Shown here one piece after another: positions 36,490 through 45,158 of a stretch of 64,000 bases of DNA (its first letter is position 1; the number at the start of each line of letters is the position of its first letter). The DNA lies in NCBI RefSeq assembly GCF_030270585.1, contig NZ_BSYI01000008.1:1-64000 (forward strand), read 5' to 3'. This stretch comes from Paralimibaculum aggregatum. Lineage in GTDB: Bacteria > Pseudomonadota > Alphaproteobacteria > Rhodobacterales > Rhodobacteraceae. Under the pieces are notes generated by a model. The model saw only the letters and a program-made list of their open reading frames with translations. It searched no databases and had not been told where the DNA came from. Both the position numbers and the translations under genes were made by a program.

Positions 36490-37725
36490 CTAGTAGCTCG
36501 CGCTGATCCCGGCCGAGGCGCTGCCGCGCGCGGCCTCGACCGCCGAGGCCAGATCCGCCAGATAGCGCTCGCGCGCAGGCGCGTGCAGCATCGACAGCAT
36601 CGCGTGCATGCCCTTGGGGCGCTGGGTCAGCCCCGGCACCCAGCCGCGCTCGGCCATGCGCTCGGCGACGGCGAAGATGTCGCCCTCTTCCCAGCCCCAG
36701 TTGAGGATGGCGAGCTCGGGCTCGGCATGCAGGGCAAGGCCGGGGATCGCCCGGATGCCCGCGGCATAGCCGTCGACCATCGCGAAGAGATCGCGTGCCA
36801 CCTGCTCGTAGCCGGACCGGCCGAGATGGCGCAGCACGGCCCAGGCGCCGGCGATCGCGCCGCCGGGCCGGGTGCCGGTCATGGTGCGCGTGAGGTAGTT
36901 GCCGTTGGGCCAGTCGTCGAAGGCGAAGGCGTTGCGCTCCATGTCCTCGATCCGGCGGAAGAAGACGGTGGAGGCGGGCTTCGGCGTGAAGCCGTACTTG
37001 TGCAGGTCGGCCGAGAGCGAGGCGACCCCGGGCAGCGCGAGGTCGAACTCCGGAACCGGCCGGCCGATGGCGCGGGCGAAGGGCGTCAGGTAGCCGCCGA
37101 CGCAGGCGTCCACATGCAGCCATGTCCCGGTGCTTGCGGCCAGGGCCGAGAGCGCGGCGAGCGGGTCGAAGATGCCGTGCGGAAAGCAGGGCGCCGAGCC
37201 GAGGATCAGCACGGTCTGTCCGTCGACGACCCGCGCCATCGCCTCGACATCGGCGCGCAGATCGCTGCCGAGCGGCACCCGGCGGACCTCGATGTCCATC
37301 ACCTGCGCCGCCTTGTCGAAGGCCGGATGGCCGCTCGCGGGCAGCACCATGTTGAGGGCGGTCCGGCCGCCATGCCGGGCGCGGTGATGCTCCCGTGCCG
37401 CCTTGACGGCGAGGAAGATGCTCTCGCTGCCGCCGCTGGTCATGTGCCCGGCGGCGCCGTCGGGGGCGTTGAAGAGATCGAGCGCCATGGCGACGACCTC
37501 CTCCTCCATGCGCTTGAGGCTGCCGAAGGCGCGCCGCGCGCCGAGCGCGTTCTCGGAAAAGAAGCGGTTGTAGGCGTTGCGGCCGATCTCGGAGACCGTG
37601 TCGTTGGCATGGAAGACATAGAGCGGCACCCGCCCCGCGCGCCAGTCGGCATCCGCGCCCGTCGCCGTGTCGAATTCTTGCGACAGGTCCGCCCAGGACG
37701 TGCCGTGCTCAGGAAAGGCCGTCAT
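36490..37725 (-). CDS. PLP-dependent decarboxylase/lyase (group II, sphingosine-phosphate-lyase-like)
   Basis: 411 residues of fold type I. MTSGGSESIFLAVKAARE binds the cofactor phosphate, WLHVDACVGGYLTPFA provides the Asp and stacking residues, and SLSADLHKYGFTPKPAS contains the Schiff-base Lys. The closest general pattern is the group II amino-acid decarboxylase/S1P-lyase branch. Start ATG 37725 has AAGGAG 6 bp upstream. The substrate is likely an amine or amino acid imported by the nearby TRAP system. The gene is 10 bp downstream of the GntR gene and probably co-transcribed with it. Confidence 0.88.
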   Translation of the reverse strand: MTAFPEHGTSWADLSQEFDTATGADADWRAGRVPLYVFHANDTVSEIGRNAYNRFFSENALGARRAFGSLKRMEEEVVAMALDLFNAPDGAAGHMTSGGSESIFLAVKAAREHHRARHGGRTALNMVLPASGHPAFDKAAQVMDIEVRRVPLGSDLRADVEAMARVVDGQTVLILGSAPCFPHGIFDPLAALSALAASTGTWLHVDACVGGYLTPFARAIGRPVPEFDLALPGVASLSADLHKYGFTPKPASTVFFRRIEDMERNAFAFDDWPNGNYLTRTMTGTRPGGAIAGAWAVLRHLGRSGYEQVARDLFAMVDGYAAGIRAIPGLALHAEPELAILNWGWEEGDIFAVAERMAERGWVPGLTQRPKGMHAMLSMLHAPARERYLADLASAVEAARGSASAGISASY

Positions 37726-37735
37726 TTCGTCTCCT

Positions 37736-38446
37736 TCATGCCGGCAGCAGCGGCTCAAGCGCTGTCATGCCGTCGCGCAGGTCTGCTTCGATGGCGGCTC
37801 GGAGCGCCGCCGGGTCCCGTGCCCTGGCCGCCTCGATCGCGGCGCGGTGATGGGCGAGGCCCCGCTGGCTGCGCTGATAGGCCGGGGTCAGCAGCGACAG
37901 CGAAGGGCCGACCTGCAGCCACAATGTCTCGATGATCGAGGTCAGCGTCGGGATTCCCGCGGCGCGATAGATCCCGAAATGGAAGGCCGCGTTCAGTTCG
38001 AGCGCGCGCTTGCTCTCGGCGCGGTCGACAGTCTCGCTCATCGCCGCCCAGTTCGCCTCGAGCGCGGCGACGGTCTCGTCGGTCATCTGGCCGGCGGCGA
38101 TCTCGGCGGCGTGGCCCTCGAGCAGGAGGCGGATGCCCACCAGCTCGCGGTAGCGCGCGCGCGTGAGCACCGGCACGCTGACCGAGTGATTGGGCCGCAG
38201 ATCGAGCGCCCGCTCGGCGGTGAGCCGGGCGAGCGCCTCGCGCGCCGGGCTGAGGCTGACCCCGAACGCCTCGGCGACGCCGCGCACCGTCACCTTCTCG
38301 CCCGGCGCGAGCTGGCCGGTCAGCAAGGCGTGCCAGAGCCGCTTGTAGGTCTGTTCCGCCAGCGTGCCGGTGCGCTCGATCGTGCCGAGGTCGGACAGTT
38401 TCGATTGCGCTCCCGCCCCCGCAGGGCCTGCGCCGCCCATGTTCAC
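37736..38446 (-). CDS. GntR-family regulator with FCD effector domain
   Basis: About 236 residues. The winged helix (AEQTYKRLWHALLTGQLAPGEKVTVRGVAEAF, GVSLSPAREALARLTAERAL) is followed by an all-helical FCD domain (RYRELVGIRLLLEGHAAEIA; HFGIYRAAG), typical of FadR-subfamily repressors that sense organic acids. The GTG at 38446 is preferred because GGAGGAG lies 6 bp upstream; an ATG two codons later is an alternative. It lies between the decarboxylase and the dctP gene. Sites of the type TGTWATATSAT near 39613, 31581 and 18065 are candidate operators. Confidence 0.92.
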   Translation of the reverse strand: MNMGGAGPAGAGAQSKLSDLGTIERTGTLAEQTYKRLWHALLTGQLAPGEKVTVRGVAEAFGVSLSPAREALARLTAERALDLRPNHSVSVPVLTRARYRELVGIRLLLEGHAAEIAAGQMTDETVAALEANWAAMSETVDRAESKRALELNAAFHFGIYRAAGIPTLTSIIETLWLQVGPSLSLLTPAYQRSQRGLAHHRAAIEAARARDPAALRAAIEADLRDGMTALEPLLPA

Positions 38447-38527
38447 GTCGGTCTCCTCCCCGGTCGCAACGCGGCGCGCAGGCCGCGCGCCGCATTCGGT
38501 GCCGTTCAACTGTTGCCCGACCGGCGC

Positions 38528-39520
38528 TCAGCAACCGCTCTGTGCGGCCTGGATCCGGTCGAGCAGCGCCTGGCCGAAGAGCTCGGCGGCCTCGTCGAAG
38601 ACCGGCTGCACCTTCTCACGGAACTGGGCGATGTCGGGCTCGACGATCGCCACGCCGTTCTCGGCGAGGAAGGCCCGTGCATCCCTGGTCGCCGCCTCCT
38701 CGGTGGTGCGGTTGACCTCCGCCGATTCGCTGCCGGCCTCGATCACGAGCTGCTGCAGATCCTCCGGCAGGGCCGAAAACGCCTGTTCGCTCACCAGGAA
38801 GGGCGAGAGCCCCGCCGCCGTGTTGGAGATCGTGACATGGGGCACGACCTCATACCACTTGAAGGCCTTGAGCGTGATCAGCGGATTGTCCGCACCGTCG
38901 ATGACTCCCTGCTGCAGGGCATTGAACATCTCGTTGAAGCCCATCGGGACCGGGTTGGCTCCGAGCGCCTTGTAGGCGGCCTCGGCCATCTTGTCGGCCG
39001 GCACGCGGAAGACAAGCCCCGACATGTCGTCCGGCGTCTCGATCGGGCGCTCGGTGTTGAACAGCTGGCGCATCCCGAAAGTATACCAGCCGAGCACGCG
39101 CATCCCGGCACCTTCGCGCAGGCCCGCCGCCATCTCCTGGCCGACCTCGCCGTCGAGCACCTTGAAGGCACAGGACAGGCTCTTGAAGGAATAGGGCACG
39201 CCGAAGACCTCGAGCTCCTTGTAGAAGGGGCTGGCGTTGCTCGTCGAGATGATCGTCATCTCGAGCGTGCCGAGCTGCAGGTTCTTGGCCGATTCCACCT
39301 CGTCGCCAAGCTGGCCGGAGGGGAACACCGTGATCCCGATCCGCCCGTCGCTGCCTTCCTCGACGCGTTTCTTGAACGCGGCGAGCGCGACATTGTAGGG
39401 GTGCCCCTCCGGGGTCACCACCGATACGCGCCAGTTGTGGTCTGCCGCGCCAGCCCAGCCCGGGGTCGCCAGTGCCGCCATCGCGGCCAAGATCCCGAGC
39501 GCCTTTCCGGTCCACCTCAT
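38528..39520 (-). CDS. dctP: TRAP transporter DctP-type solute-binding protein
   Basis: 330 residues. A signal peptide (about 1-25, ending GWAGAADH) precedes the DctP fold: VVTPEGHPYNVALAAFKKRVEE, the F-P-x-GQLGDEVE motif, ISTSNASPFYKEL and GVIDGADNPLI. Start ATG 39520 has GGAGG 6 bp upstream. It is encoded divergently from dctQM, an uncommon arrangement for a TRAP set, across a 171-bp shared promoter region with a GntR-type site. It ends in Cys-Gly-like residues (AQSGC) with no lipobox. Confidence 0.93.
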   Translation of the reverse strand: MRWTGKALGILAAMAALATPGWAGAADHNWRVSVVTPEGHPYNVALAAFKKRVEEGSDGRIGITVFPSGQLGDEVESAKNLQLGTLEMTIISTSNASPFYKELEVFGVPYSFKSLSCAFKVLDGEVGQEMAAGLREGAGMRVLGWYTFGMRQLFNTERPIETPDDMSGLVFRVPADKMAEAAYKALGANPVPMGFNEMFNALQQGVIDGADNPLITLKAFKWYEVVPHVTISNTAAGLSPFLVSEQAFSALPEDLQQLVIEAGSESAEVNRTTEEAATRDARAFLAENGVAIVEPDIAQFREKVQPVFDEAAELFGQALLDRIQAAQSGC

Positions 39521-39610
39521 CGCCACCTCCTCTGCCTGTCGTGCTTGTTTCACTTGCCGTGGGGTCGTCCTGCGCGTCGCGGGGAAGCGCAGTCGTCAAA
39601 GAATCGATGT

Positions 39611-39624
39611 TGTATCATATTACA
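39611..39624. promoter_or_regulatory. Candidate GntR operator in dctP/dctQM divergent promoter
   Basis: TGTATCATATTACA has TGTA/TACA arms around an AT-rich centre. On the minus strand it reads TGTAATATGATACA, resembling TGTTATATGACA upstream of the TAXI-TRAP gene (18065-18076, minus strand) and TGTTATATCATC upstream of hyuA (31581-31592). Its place between two transport units controlled by an adjacent FCD-type GntR gene supports an operator role. Confidence 0.45.
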
Positions 39625-39691
39625 TCCTTGCCTCGCCCCGCAACCGCGTCTAGCGTCGGGGCAGCAGGAACCGACCGGAGGGCGAGCAAGG

Positions 39692-40162
39692 ATGAAGCAT
39701 CTCGATCGTGCGGAGGAGTATGCGGCCGTCCTGCTGCTCTTCGTGATGACCGGGCTCGTGCTCGCCCAGGTCGGGCTGCGCTTCCTGTTCGGTCTCGGCT
39801 ATGGCTGGATCGACGAGCTGGCCCGGCTCGCCTTCATCTGGCTGGTGTTCCTCGGCGCGGTGGTGGGGATGCGCCGCGGCCTGCACATCCGGGTGACGCT
39901 GTTCATCGACCTGCTGCCGCCCGCCGTTCGGCTGCCGCTGACGCTGTTCGGAGAGCTGGTGCTGGGCGCCTTCTGCCTCGTCATGGCTTGGCACGGCGTC
40001 GAGCTCGTGCTCTCGACGCTGAAGTTCAGCTTCGAGCTGCCCTCCACCGGGCTCTCGATGTTCTGGGCCTACATGATCATTCCGCTGAGCTTCGGGCTGC
40101 AGGCGCTGCGCCTCGCCCTGCGGATGGGCCGCGGCGACCGGGAGGCCGATCATGTTGGCTGA
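39692..40162 (+). CDS. dctQ: TRAP transporter small permease DctQ
   Basis: 156 residues with four predicted membrane helices (about 12-32, 45-65, 85-105, 125-145). FGLGYGWIDELARLAFIWLV, the typical W-x-E-E/D-L-A-R segment, and GMRRGLHIRV follow the family pattern. The start ATG 39692 has AAGGA-like sequence close upstream. Its end overlaps dctM by 11 bp. The long upstream open frame in this phase is an artefact of GC-rich sequence. Confidence 0.92.
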   Translation: MKHLDRAEEYAAVLLLFVMTGLVLAQVGLRFLFGLGYGWIDELARLAFIWLVFLGAVVGMRRGLHIRVTLFIDLLPPAVRLPLTLFGELVLGAFCLVMAWHGVELVLSTLKFSFELPSTGLSMFWAYMIIPLSFGLQALRLALRMGRGDREADHVG

Positions 40163-41456
40163 CTGGCTCGCCGGAATCGACCTGACGACGCTGCTCTTCG
40201 TCGCCTTCGTGTTCCTGATGATGATCGGCGTGCCGATCGCCTATGCGCTGGGCGCGGCGACGCTGCTCGTGGTTCATGCGCAGGGGATGCCCGGCGTCTT
40301 CATGCCGCAGACGACCTACAATGCCACCGACAGCTTTCCGCTGATGGCGGTGCCGTTCTTCGTCTTTGCCGGCTATCTGATGGAGTTCGGCGGGCTGTCG
40401 CGCCGGCTGGTGAACTTCGCCGAATCGCTGATCGGGCATATCCGCGGCGGGCACGGCGCGGTGACGATCCTGGCCTGCATCTTCTTCTCGGCGATCTCCG
40501 GCTCGGGGCCGGCCACGGTGGCCGCGGTCGGCGCCATCATGATCCCGGCGATGATCCGCGCCGGCTACGGGCCGGCCTTCTCCGGCGCGGTCGCCTCGAC
40601 CGGCGGCACCATCGGCATCATGATCCCGCCGAGCAACCCGATGATCATCTATGGCGTGGTCGGCAACGTCTCGATCACCGGCTTGTTCATCGCCGGGATC
40701 GTGCCCGGGCTGCTGACCGGCGCATTCCTGATCCTGGTGGTCTGGTGGCTCTGCCTGCGCCGCGGCATTCCCGGCACCGGGAAGCGGCACGGGCCGGCCG
40801 ACATCTGGCGCGCCTTCGTGTCCGCCTTCTGGGCGCTGCTCGCCCCGGTCATCGTGCTCGGCGGCATCTATGCCGGGGTCTTCACGCCGACCGAGGCATC
40901 GGTCGTCGCGGTCGCCTACGGCCTCTTTGCCGGCACGGCGATCTATCGCGAGCTGAACTGGGAGCGGCTCTACCGTGCCGCGCTCTTTGCCGTGGTGGTC
41001 TGCGGCACGGTGACGATCATGGTCGGGCTCGCCGGCGCCTTCGGCCGCCTGCTCACCACCTTCCAGGTGCCGCAGCAGATCGGCGCCTTCATCCTCGATC
41101 TCTCCGGCAACTGGATCGTCGTGATGCTGGCGATTTCGGCCCTGCTGATCGTCGTCGGCACCTTCATGGAGACGCTCGCCACGATCATCATCCTGACGCC
41201 GATCCTGCTGCCGGTGGTCACCAAGCTGGGCGTCGATCCGATCCATTTCGGGATCATCCTGGTGGTTACCTCGGAGATCGGCTTCCTCACCCCGCCGCTC
41301 GGCGCCAACCTCTTCGTGGCGATGCAGATCGCGCGCACCAGCATCGAGGCGATCTCGCGCGCGGTGCTGCCGCTGATCCTCGCGCTGATCGTGCTGACCG
41401 TGGCGCTTGTGCTGCTGCCGGAGCTGAGCCTGTTCCTGCCGCGCCTGCTGCAATAG
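40152..41456 (+). CDS. dctM: TRAP transporter large permease DctM
   Basis: 434 residues with about 12 membrane helices. Signature segments: AISGSGPATVAAVGAIMIPAM, STGGTIGIMIPPSNPMIIYG and TSEIGFLTPPLGANLFVAMQ. It forms the Na+-coupled transport core with DctQ. The genes on both sides encode amine/quaternary-amine-type enzymes and a PLP lyase, so an amino-acid-like or carboxylated amine ligand is plausible. It is convergent with the ThDP enzyme gene, 100 bp away. Confidence 0.95.
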   Translation: MLADWLAGIDLTTLLFVAFVFLMMIGVPIAYALGAATLLVVHAQGMPGVFMPQTTYNATDSFPLMAVPFFVFAGYLMEFGGLSRRLVNFAESLIGHIRGGHGAVTILACIFFSAISGSGPATVAAVGAIMIPAMIRAGYGPAFSGAVASTGGTIGIMIPPSNPMIIYGVVGNVSITGLFIAGIVPGLLTGAFLILVVWWLCLRRGIPGTGKRHGPADIWRAFVSAFWALLAPVIVLGGIYAGVFTPTEASVVAVAYGLFAGTAIYRELNWERLYRAALFAVVVCGTVTIMVGLAGAFGRLLTTFQVPQQIGAFILDLSGNWIVVMLAISALLIVVGTFMETLATIIILTPILLPVVTKLGVDPIHFGIILVVTSEIGFLTPPLGANLFVAMQIARTSIEAISRAVLPLILALIVLTVALVLLPELSLFLPRLLQ

Positions 41457-41466
41457 GGGCCAGAAC

Positions 41467-41505
41467 CCCGGCCGCTGCATCCGCCCGCCCTCCCGCGCGG
41501 CCGGG
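41467..41505. terminator. GC-rich inverted repeat between convergent genes
   Basis: CCCGGCCG (41467-41474) and CGGCCGGG (41498-41505) form 8-bp perfect arms with a 23-nt loop, 10 bp after dctM in the gap between convergent genes. There is no T-tract and the loop is long, so a terminator role is tentative. Confidence 0.25.
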
Positions 41506-41556
41506 CTCCGGCGGCAGATGGCGGGGATCGCCGGATCCTCCCCGGGCAGGCGCCGG

Positions 41557-43239
41557 TCAGCTCTTGGCCTGGGCTCCGAAGAGATCCTTGCGCAGCGTGG
41601 AGAGCGCGTCGGGGTCGATGCGGGTATGGATCACCGCCGGCCGGCCGCTCGCCAGCGCCGCCCGGAGCGCCTCCGCAAGCGCTTCCGGCGTCTCGGCGCG
41701 GAACCCGAGCGCGCCGCAGAGCCGGGCGACCTCCTCGTAGGGCGGGCTGGCGATCTCGGCGCCGAGCAGGCGGCCGCCGAAGAACTCCTGCTGATAGGCC
41801 TTCTCGGCACCCCATGCCCCGTTGTCGAGCACCACCGCGACCACGCCAAGCCCGTGGGCCACCGCGGTCGTGATCTCCGCCAGCGTGAAGCCGAAGCCGC
41901 CATCGCCGATCACGGCGAGCACCGGGCGCTCCGGCGCCGCCGCCTTGGCGCCGAGCGCCGCGGCATAGCCGAAGCCGACCAGCCCGAAGTCGAGCGGGGT
42001 CACGAGGCCCGGCGCCCGGTAGTGCGCGAGCCGGTCGGCGGCCTGCAGGCAGGCGTTCCCGGTGTCGAGCGTGACGATGGCGTCCTCGGGAAGCGCCGCG
42101 CGGATCTCGGCGAGCGCCCGGCGCGGATGCATCGGCAGCGCCGGGTCGGCGGCCTCCGCCGCGCGCTCGGCCCGAAGGCTGGCCATGTCCTCCGCGAAGC
42201 CTGCGCGCCAGGCCTGCCATCCATCGCTGGGGAGCCTCGCGCATCGCGCCGCCAGCGCCTCGGCGGTTGCCCGCGCATCGGCCTGCAGGGCGAGCTCGGC
42301 GGGGAAATGGCGCCCGGCGGCGGCGGCCTCGATCTCCACATGCACGATCCTTGCGGCCGCGGAGACATAGTCGTGGCTCAGGAAGGTCGAGTTGAAGGCG
42401 AGACGCGCGCCGAGCACCAGGAGGAGGTCGGCCTCCCGCGTCAGCCGGCTCGCCACGCGGTTGCCGCGCGGCCCGCCCTGGCCGGCGAAGAGCGGATGGC
42501 CGTGCGGCATCACGTCGGCATGGCCGGTCGAGGCGACGACCGGGATCTCCAGCGCCTCGGCAAGGCCGCGCAGCGCCGCCGTGCCGCCGGACCACTTGAA
42601 GCCGCCGCCGGCCACGATCACCGGCGCCCGTGCGCCCGCCAGCATCCCGGCGATGGCGTCGAGATCGGCCGGCGCCGGCGGGCCGGCCCGCGCGACCCGC
42701 ACCGGCCCCGGCGGCGGCGCAGAGACCTGCGCCGCGAAGATGTCGCGCGGCACATGCAGCACCACCGGGCCGCGGCGCCCGCTCATGGCGAGGCGGATCG
42801 CGTCCCTCAGCATCTCGGCGAGCCGCGCCGGCTCGGTCACCAGCACCGAGCGCTTGCAGATCGGCGCGAAGAGCGCGACCTGGTCGATCTCCTGGAAGGT
42901 GTCCTTGCCGAGATCGCGCCGGCTGATCGCGCCGGCGATCACCACGAGGGGGGAATAGGCGAGATGCGCCTCGGCCACCGCGGTGGCGAGGTTGACGACG
43001 CCCGGCCCGGCCTGCGCGCCGAGCACGATGCCGGGGCCGCCGGTGATCCGCGCATGGGCATCGGCCATGTGCCCGGCGGCGCGCTCGTCGCGCGCGCCGA
43101 CATAGCGGATCGCGCCGCCCCGGTGCATCGCGTCGTAGAGCTCGAGCATCGAGCCGCCGAGCAGGCCGAAGACCGTCCCGACCCCCTGATCCGCCAGCAC
43201 CCTGTAGACGGCCTCGCCGCCCGTGATCAGATCCGCCAT
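41557..43239 (-). CDS. Thiamine diphosphate-dependent enzyme, acetolactate-synthase-like
   Basis: 560 residues with the three-domain AHAS fold. ARDERAAGHMADAHARITG holds the activating Glu of the N-terminal PYR domain; VIVAGGGFKWSGG marks the central domain; GDGGFGFTLAEIT...LDNGAWG is the ThDP/Mg motif. It is not clearly a biosynthetic AHAS: it lacks a small-subunit partner and sits in a catabolic operon. Candidate reactions are decarboxylation or ligation of a 2-oxo acid, or cleavage like sulfoacetaldehyde acetyltransferase. Its start overlaps the preceding flavoprotein gene by 13 bp, so the two are co-translated. Confidence 0.92.
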   Translation of the reverse strand: MADLITGGEAVYRVLADQGVGTVFGLLGGSMLELYDAMHRGGAIRYVGARDERAAGHMADAHARITGGPGIVLGAQAGPGVVNLATAVAEAHLAYSPLVVIAGAISRRDLGKDTFQEIDQVALFAPICKRSVLVTEPARLAEMLRDAIRLAMSGRRGPVVLHVPRDIFAAQVSAPPPGPVRVARAGPPAPADLDAIAGMLAGARAPVIVAGGGFKWSGGTAALRGLAEALEIPVVASTGHADVMPHGHPLFAGQGGPRGNRVASRLTREADLLLVLGARLAFNSTFLSHDYVSAAARIVHVEIEAAAAGRHFPAELALQADARATAEALAARCARLPSDGWQAWRAGFAEDMASLRAERAAEAADPALPMHPRRALAEIRAALPEDAIVTLDTGNACLQAADRLAHYRAPGLVTPLDFGLVGFGYAAALGAKAAAPERPVLAVIGDGGFGFTLAEITTAVAHGLGVVAVVLDNGAWGAEKAYQQEFFGGRLLGAEIASPPYEEVARLCGALGFRAETPEALAEALRAALASGRPAVIHTRIDPDALSTLRKDLFGAQAKS

Positions 43240-45158
43240 CCGAGTTCCAAACCCTCCAGAACCGCCTCCTCCGCCGTGCGCGGGGCGACACAGTCACCGA
43301 TCATGTGGAGCTCGGGGCCGAGGCCCGCGAGCGCCGCGGCAAGCCCGTCTTCCGCCCGGTGCCCGAGCGACAGGACGAGCGTGTCGATGCCCTCCAGCGT
43401 CACGGCCTCGTCCGAGAGCGTGTTCTGGAGCCACACCGTGTTGCCATCGGCGCCGAACAGCCGCATGTGCGGGCGGATCTCGACGCCGAGCCGGTAGAGG
43501 CGCGCCACCATGTGGCTGCGTGCGTAGAGCTGGAGCGTCTCGCCCGCCATCTGGCCGTTGACCGCGAGCGTGACATGGCTCCCGGCCAGCGCCAGCCGCT
43601 CGGCGATGCCGATGCCGATCCAGTCGCAGCGCCAGTCCGCAACGACGACGCGGGCGCCGGTGCGGGCGCCCTCGAGCACCTGCCAGGCGGTCAGCACGTT
43701 CGGCGCGTCGAGCCCGTCGCGCGGCGGCACGAAGGGCAGCGCGCCGGTTGCGAGGATCACGGCGTCGGGCGCCTCCGCGGCCACCAGCTCCGGCGTGACG
43801 GCGGTGCGGCGGCGAACCGCGACGCCGGCCGCCGCCATCTCCCGCTCGAGATTGCCGACGATGCCGCCGAACTCGTCGCGCCCGGGCAGCCGGCCGGCGA
43901 GGAGCGCCTGCCCGCCGAGCTGCGCCGCGCCTTCGCAGAGCATCACCGCATGACCGCGCATGGCGGCCACGGCGGCCGCCTTCATGCCGGCCGGGCCGCC
44001 GCCGGCAACCAGCAGGCGCTTGCGCCGCGCGATCGCTGGAGGGGCGGCAAACGCCGTCTCGCGGCCGGTCTCCGGGTGCTGGATGCAGGAGATGCCGAGC
44101 CCCTTGTGGGCGCGGCCGATGCAGGCCTGGTTGCAGCCGATGCAGGCGCGGATGTCGTCGAGCCGGCCCGCCGCGGTCTTGCGCGGCAGTTCCGGGTCGC
44201 AGATCAGCGCCCGGGTCATGCCGCAGAGATCGGCATCGCCGCGGGCAAGGATCGCCTCGGCCACCTGGGGCTGGCCGATCCGGCCGGCCGCGATCACCGG
44301 GAGCCCGGTGGCGCGGCGGATCGCGCCGGCGAGCGGCGCGGCATAGCCCTGCTCGATGCCCATCGGCGGCGTGATGTGGACCGAGCCGCCGAGGCTCGCG
44401 GAGGTGCCCGCCGTGACGCTCAGATAGTCGAGCGCGGGGGCGAGCGCCGTGCAGGCGGCAAGCACTTCCTCCCCGGTCAGCCCGTCGGCATCGAGCTCGG
44501 CGCCGGAGATCCGCAGCCCCAGCACCCTGCCGGGGGCGGCGTTGCGGATCGCCGAGATCACCTCCCGGAGAAACAGCGTCCCTTCGCCCCAGGCATCGTC
44601 GCGGAGGTTGACCCGCGGGTTGAGAAACTGCGCCGGCAGGTAGCCGTGGCTGGCGACGATCTCGAAACCGTCGAGCCCCGCCTCGGCGAGCCGCCCGGCC
44701 GCGCGGCCGAAACCGGCGACGATGTCGCGGATCAGGGCATCCGGCATCGGCCGGGGCATGATGTGGAAACGTTCGTTCGGAACCGCCGAGGGCGCCCAGG
44801 CCGCCGGCAGCATGCCGCCCGCTGCCGCGAGGATCTCCCGCCCCGGATGGAAGAGCTGGGCGAAGAGCGCGGCGCCGTGGCGGCGGCAGGTTCCGGCGAG
44901 CCGGCGATAGGCCTCGACCGCGCCCTCGGCATCGGCGGTAAGGAGATCGCGCGAGAAGCCCGCCGTCCCGTGCACCGCGACGATCTCGGAGACGATGAGC
45001 CCGGCGCCGCCGCGCGCCCGCGCCTCGTGATAGGCAATCAGGCGCTCGCCGGGAACGCGGTCGGCGAGATAGGTGTGATGGCCGGTCGAGACGATGCGGT
45101 TTCGCAGCCAGCAATTGCCGAGGGAAAGTTCCGACAGGAGGTTCGGAAAGCCGGTCAT
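43227..45158 (-). CDS. FMN/4Fe-4S/FAD oxidoreductase (2,4-dienoyl-CoA reductase / trimethylamine dehydrogenase family)
   Basis: 643 residues. The N-terminal OYE-type FMN barrel (1-360) includes AQLFHPGRE, EIVASHGYLPAQFLNPRVN and RDDAWG. A 4Fe-4S site follows: CIGCNQACIGRAHKGLGISC, with the last Cys twelve residues after the third. A C-terminal FAD/NAD domain carries LLVAGGGPAGMKAAAVAAMRGH. The layout fits FadH, trimethylamine/dimethylamine dehydrogenases and betaine demethylases. Start ATG 45158 overlaps the mttB-like stop as ATGA. Beside a methyltransferase homologue, an N-demethylating dehydrogenase is a good hypothesis. Confidence 0.92.
   Translation of the reverse strand: MTGFPNLLSELSLGNCWLRNRIVSTGHHTYLADRVPGERLIAYHEARARGGAGLIVSEIVAVHGTAGFSRDLLTADAEGAVEAYRRLAGTCRRHGAALFAQLFHPGREILAAAGGMLPAAWAPSAVPNERFHIMPRPMPDALIRDIVAGFGRAAGRLAEAGLDGFEIVASHGYLPAQFLNPRVNLRDDAWGEGTLFLREVISAIRNAAPGRVLGLRISGAELDADGLTGEEVLAACTALAPALDYLSVTAGTSASLGGSVHITPPMGIEQGYAAPLAGAIRRATGLPVIAAGRIGQPQVAEAILARGDADLCGMTRALICDPELPRKTAAGRLDDIRACIGCNQACIGRAHKGLGISCIQHPETGRETAFAAPPAIARRKRLLVAGGGPAGMKAAAVAAMRGHAVMLCEGAAQLGGQALLAGRLPGRDEFGGIVGNLEREMAAAGVAVRRRTAVTPELVAAEAPDAVILATGALPFVPPRDGLDAPNVLTAWQVLEGARTGARVVVADWRCDWIGIGIAERLALAGSHVTLAVNGQMAGETLQLYARSHMVARLYRLGVEIRPHMRLFGADGNTVWLQNTLSDEAVTLEGIDTLVLSLGHRAEDGLAAALAGLGPELHMIGDCVAPRTAEEAVLEGLELGWRI

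Noticed and set aside
37667-40162. An 831-codon frame ending in dctQ
   Set aside because: Only the last 156 codons encode the DctQ membrane protein. The upstream part is antisense to the GntR and dctP genes and has no family pattern.
41557-43239. Assignment as biosynthetic acetolactate synthase (ilvB)
   Set aside because: No ilvN or ilvC neighbour; catabolic operon context and a gene overlap with a flavoprotein argue against it.
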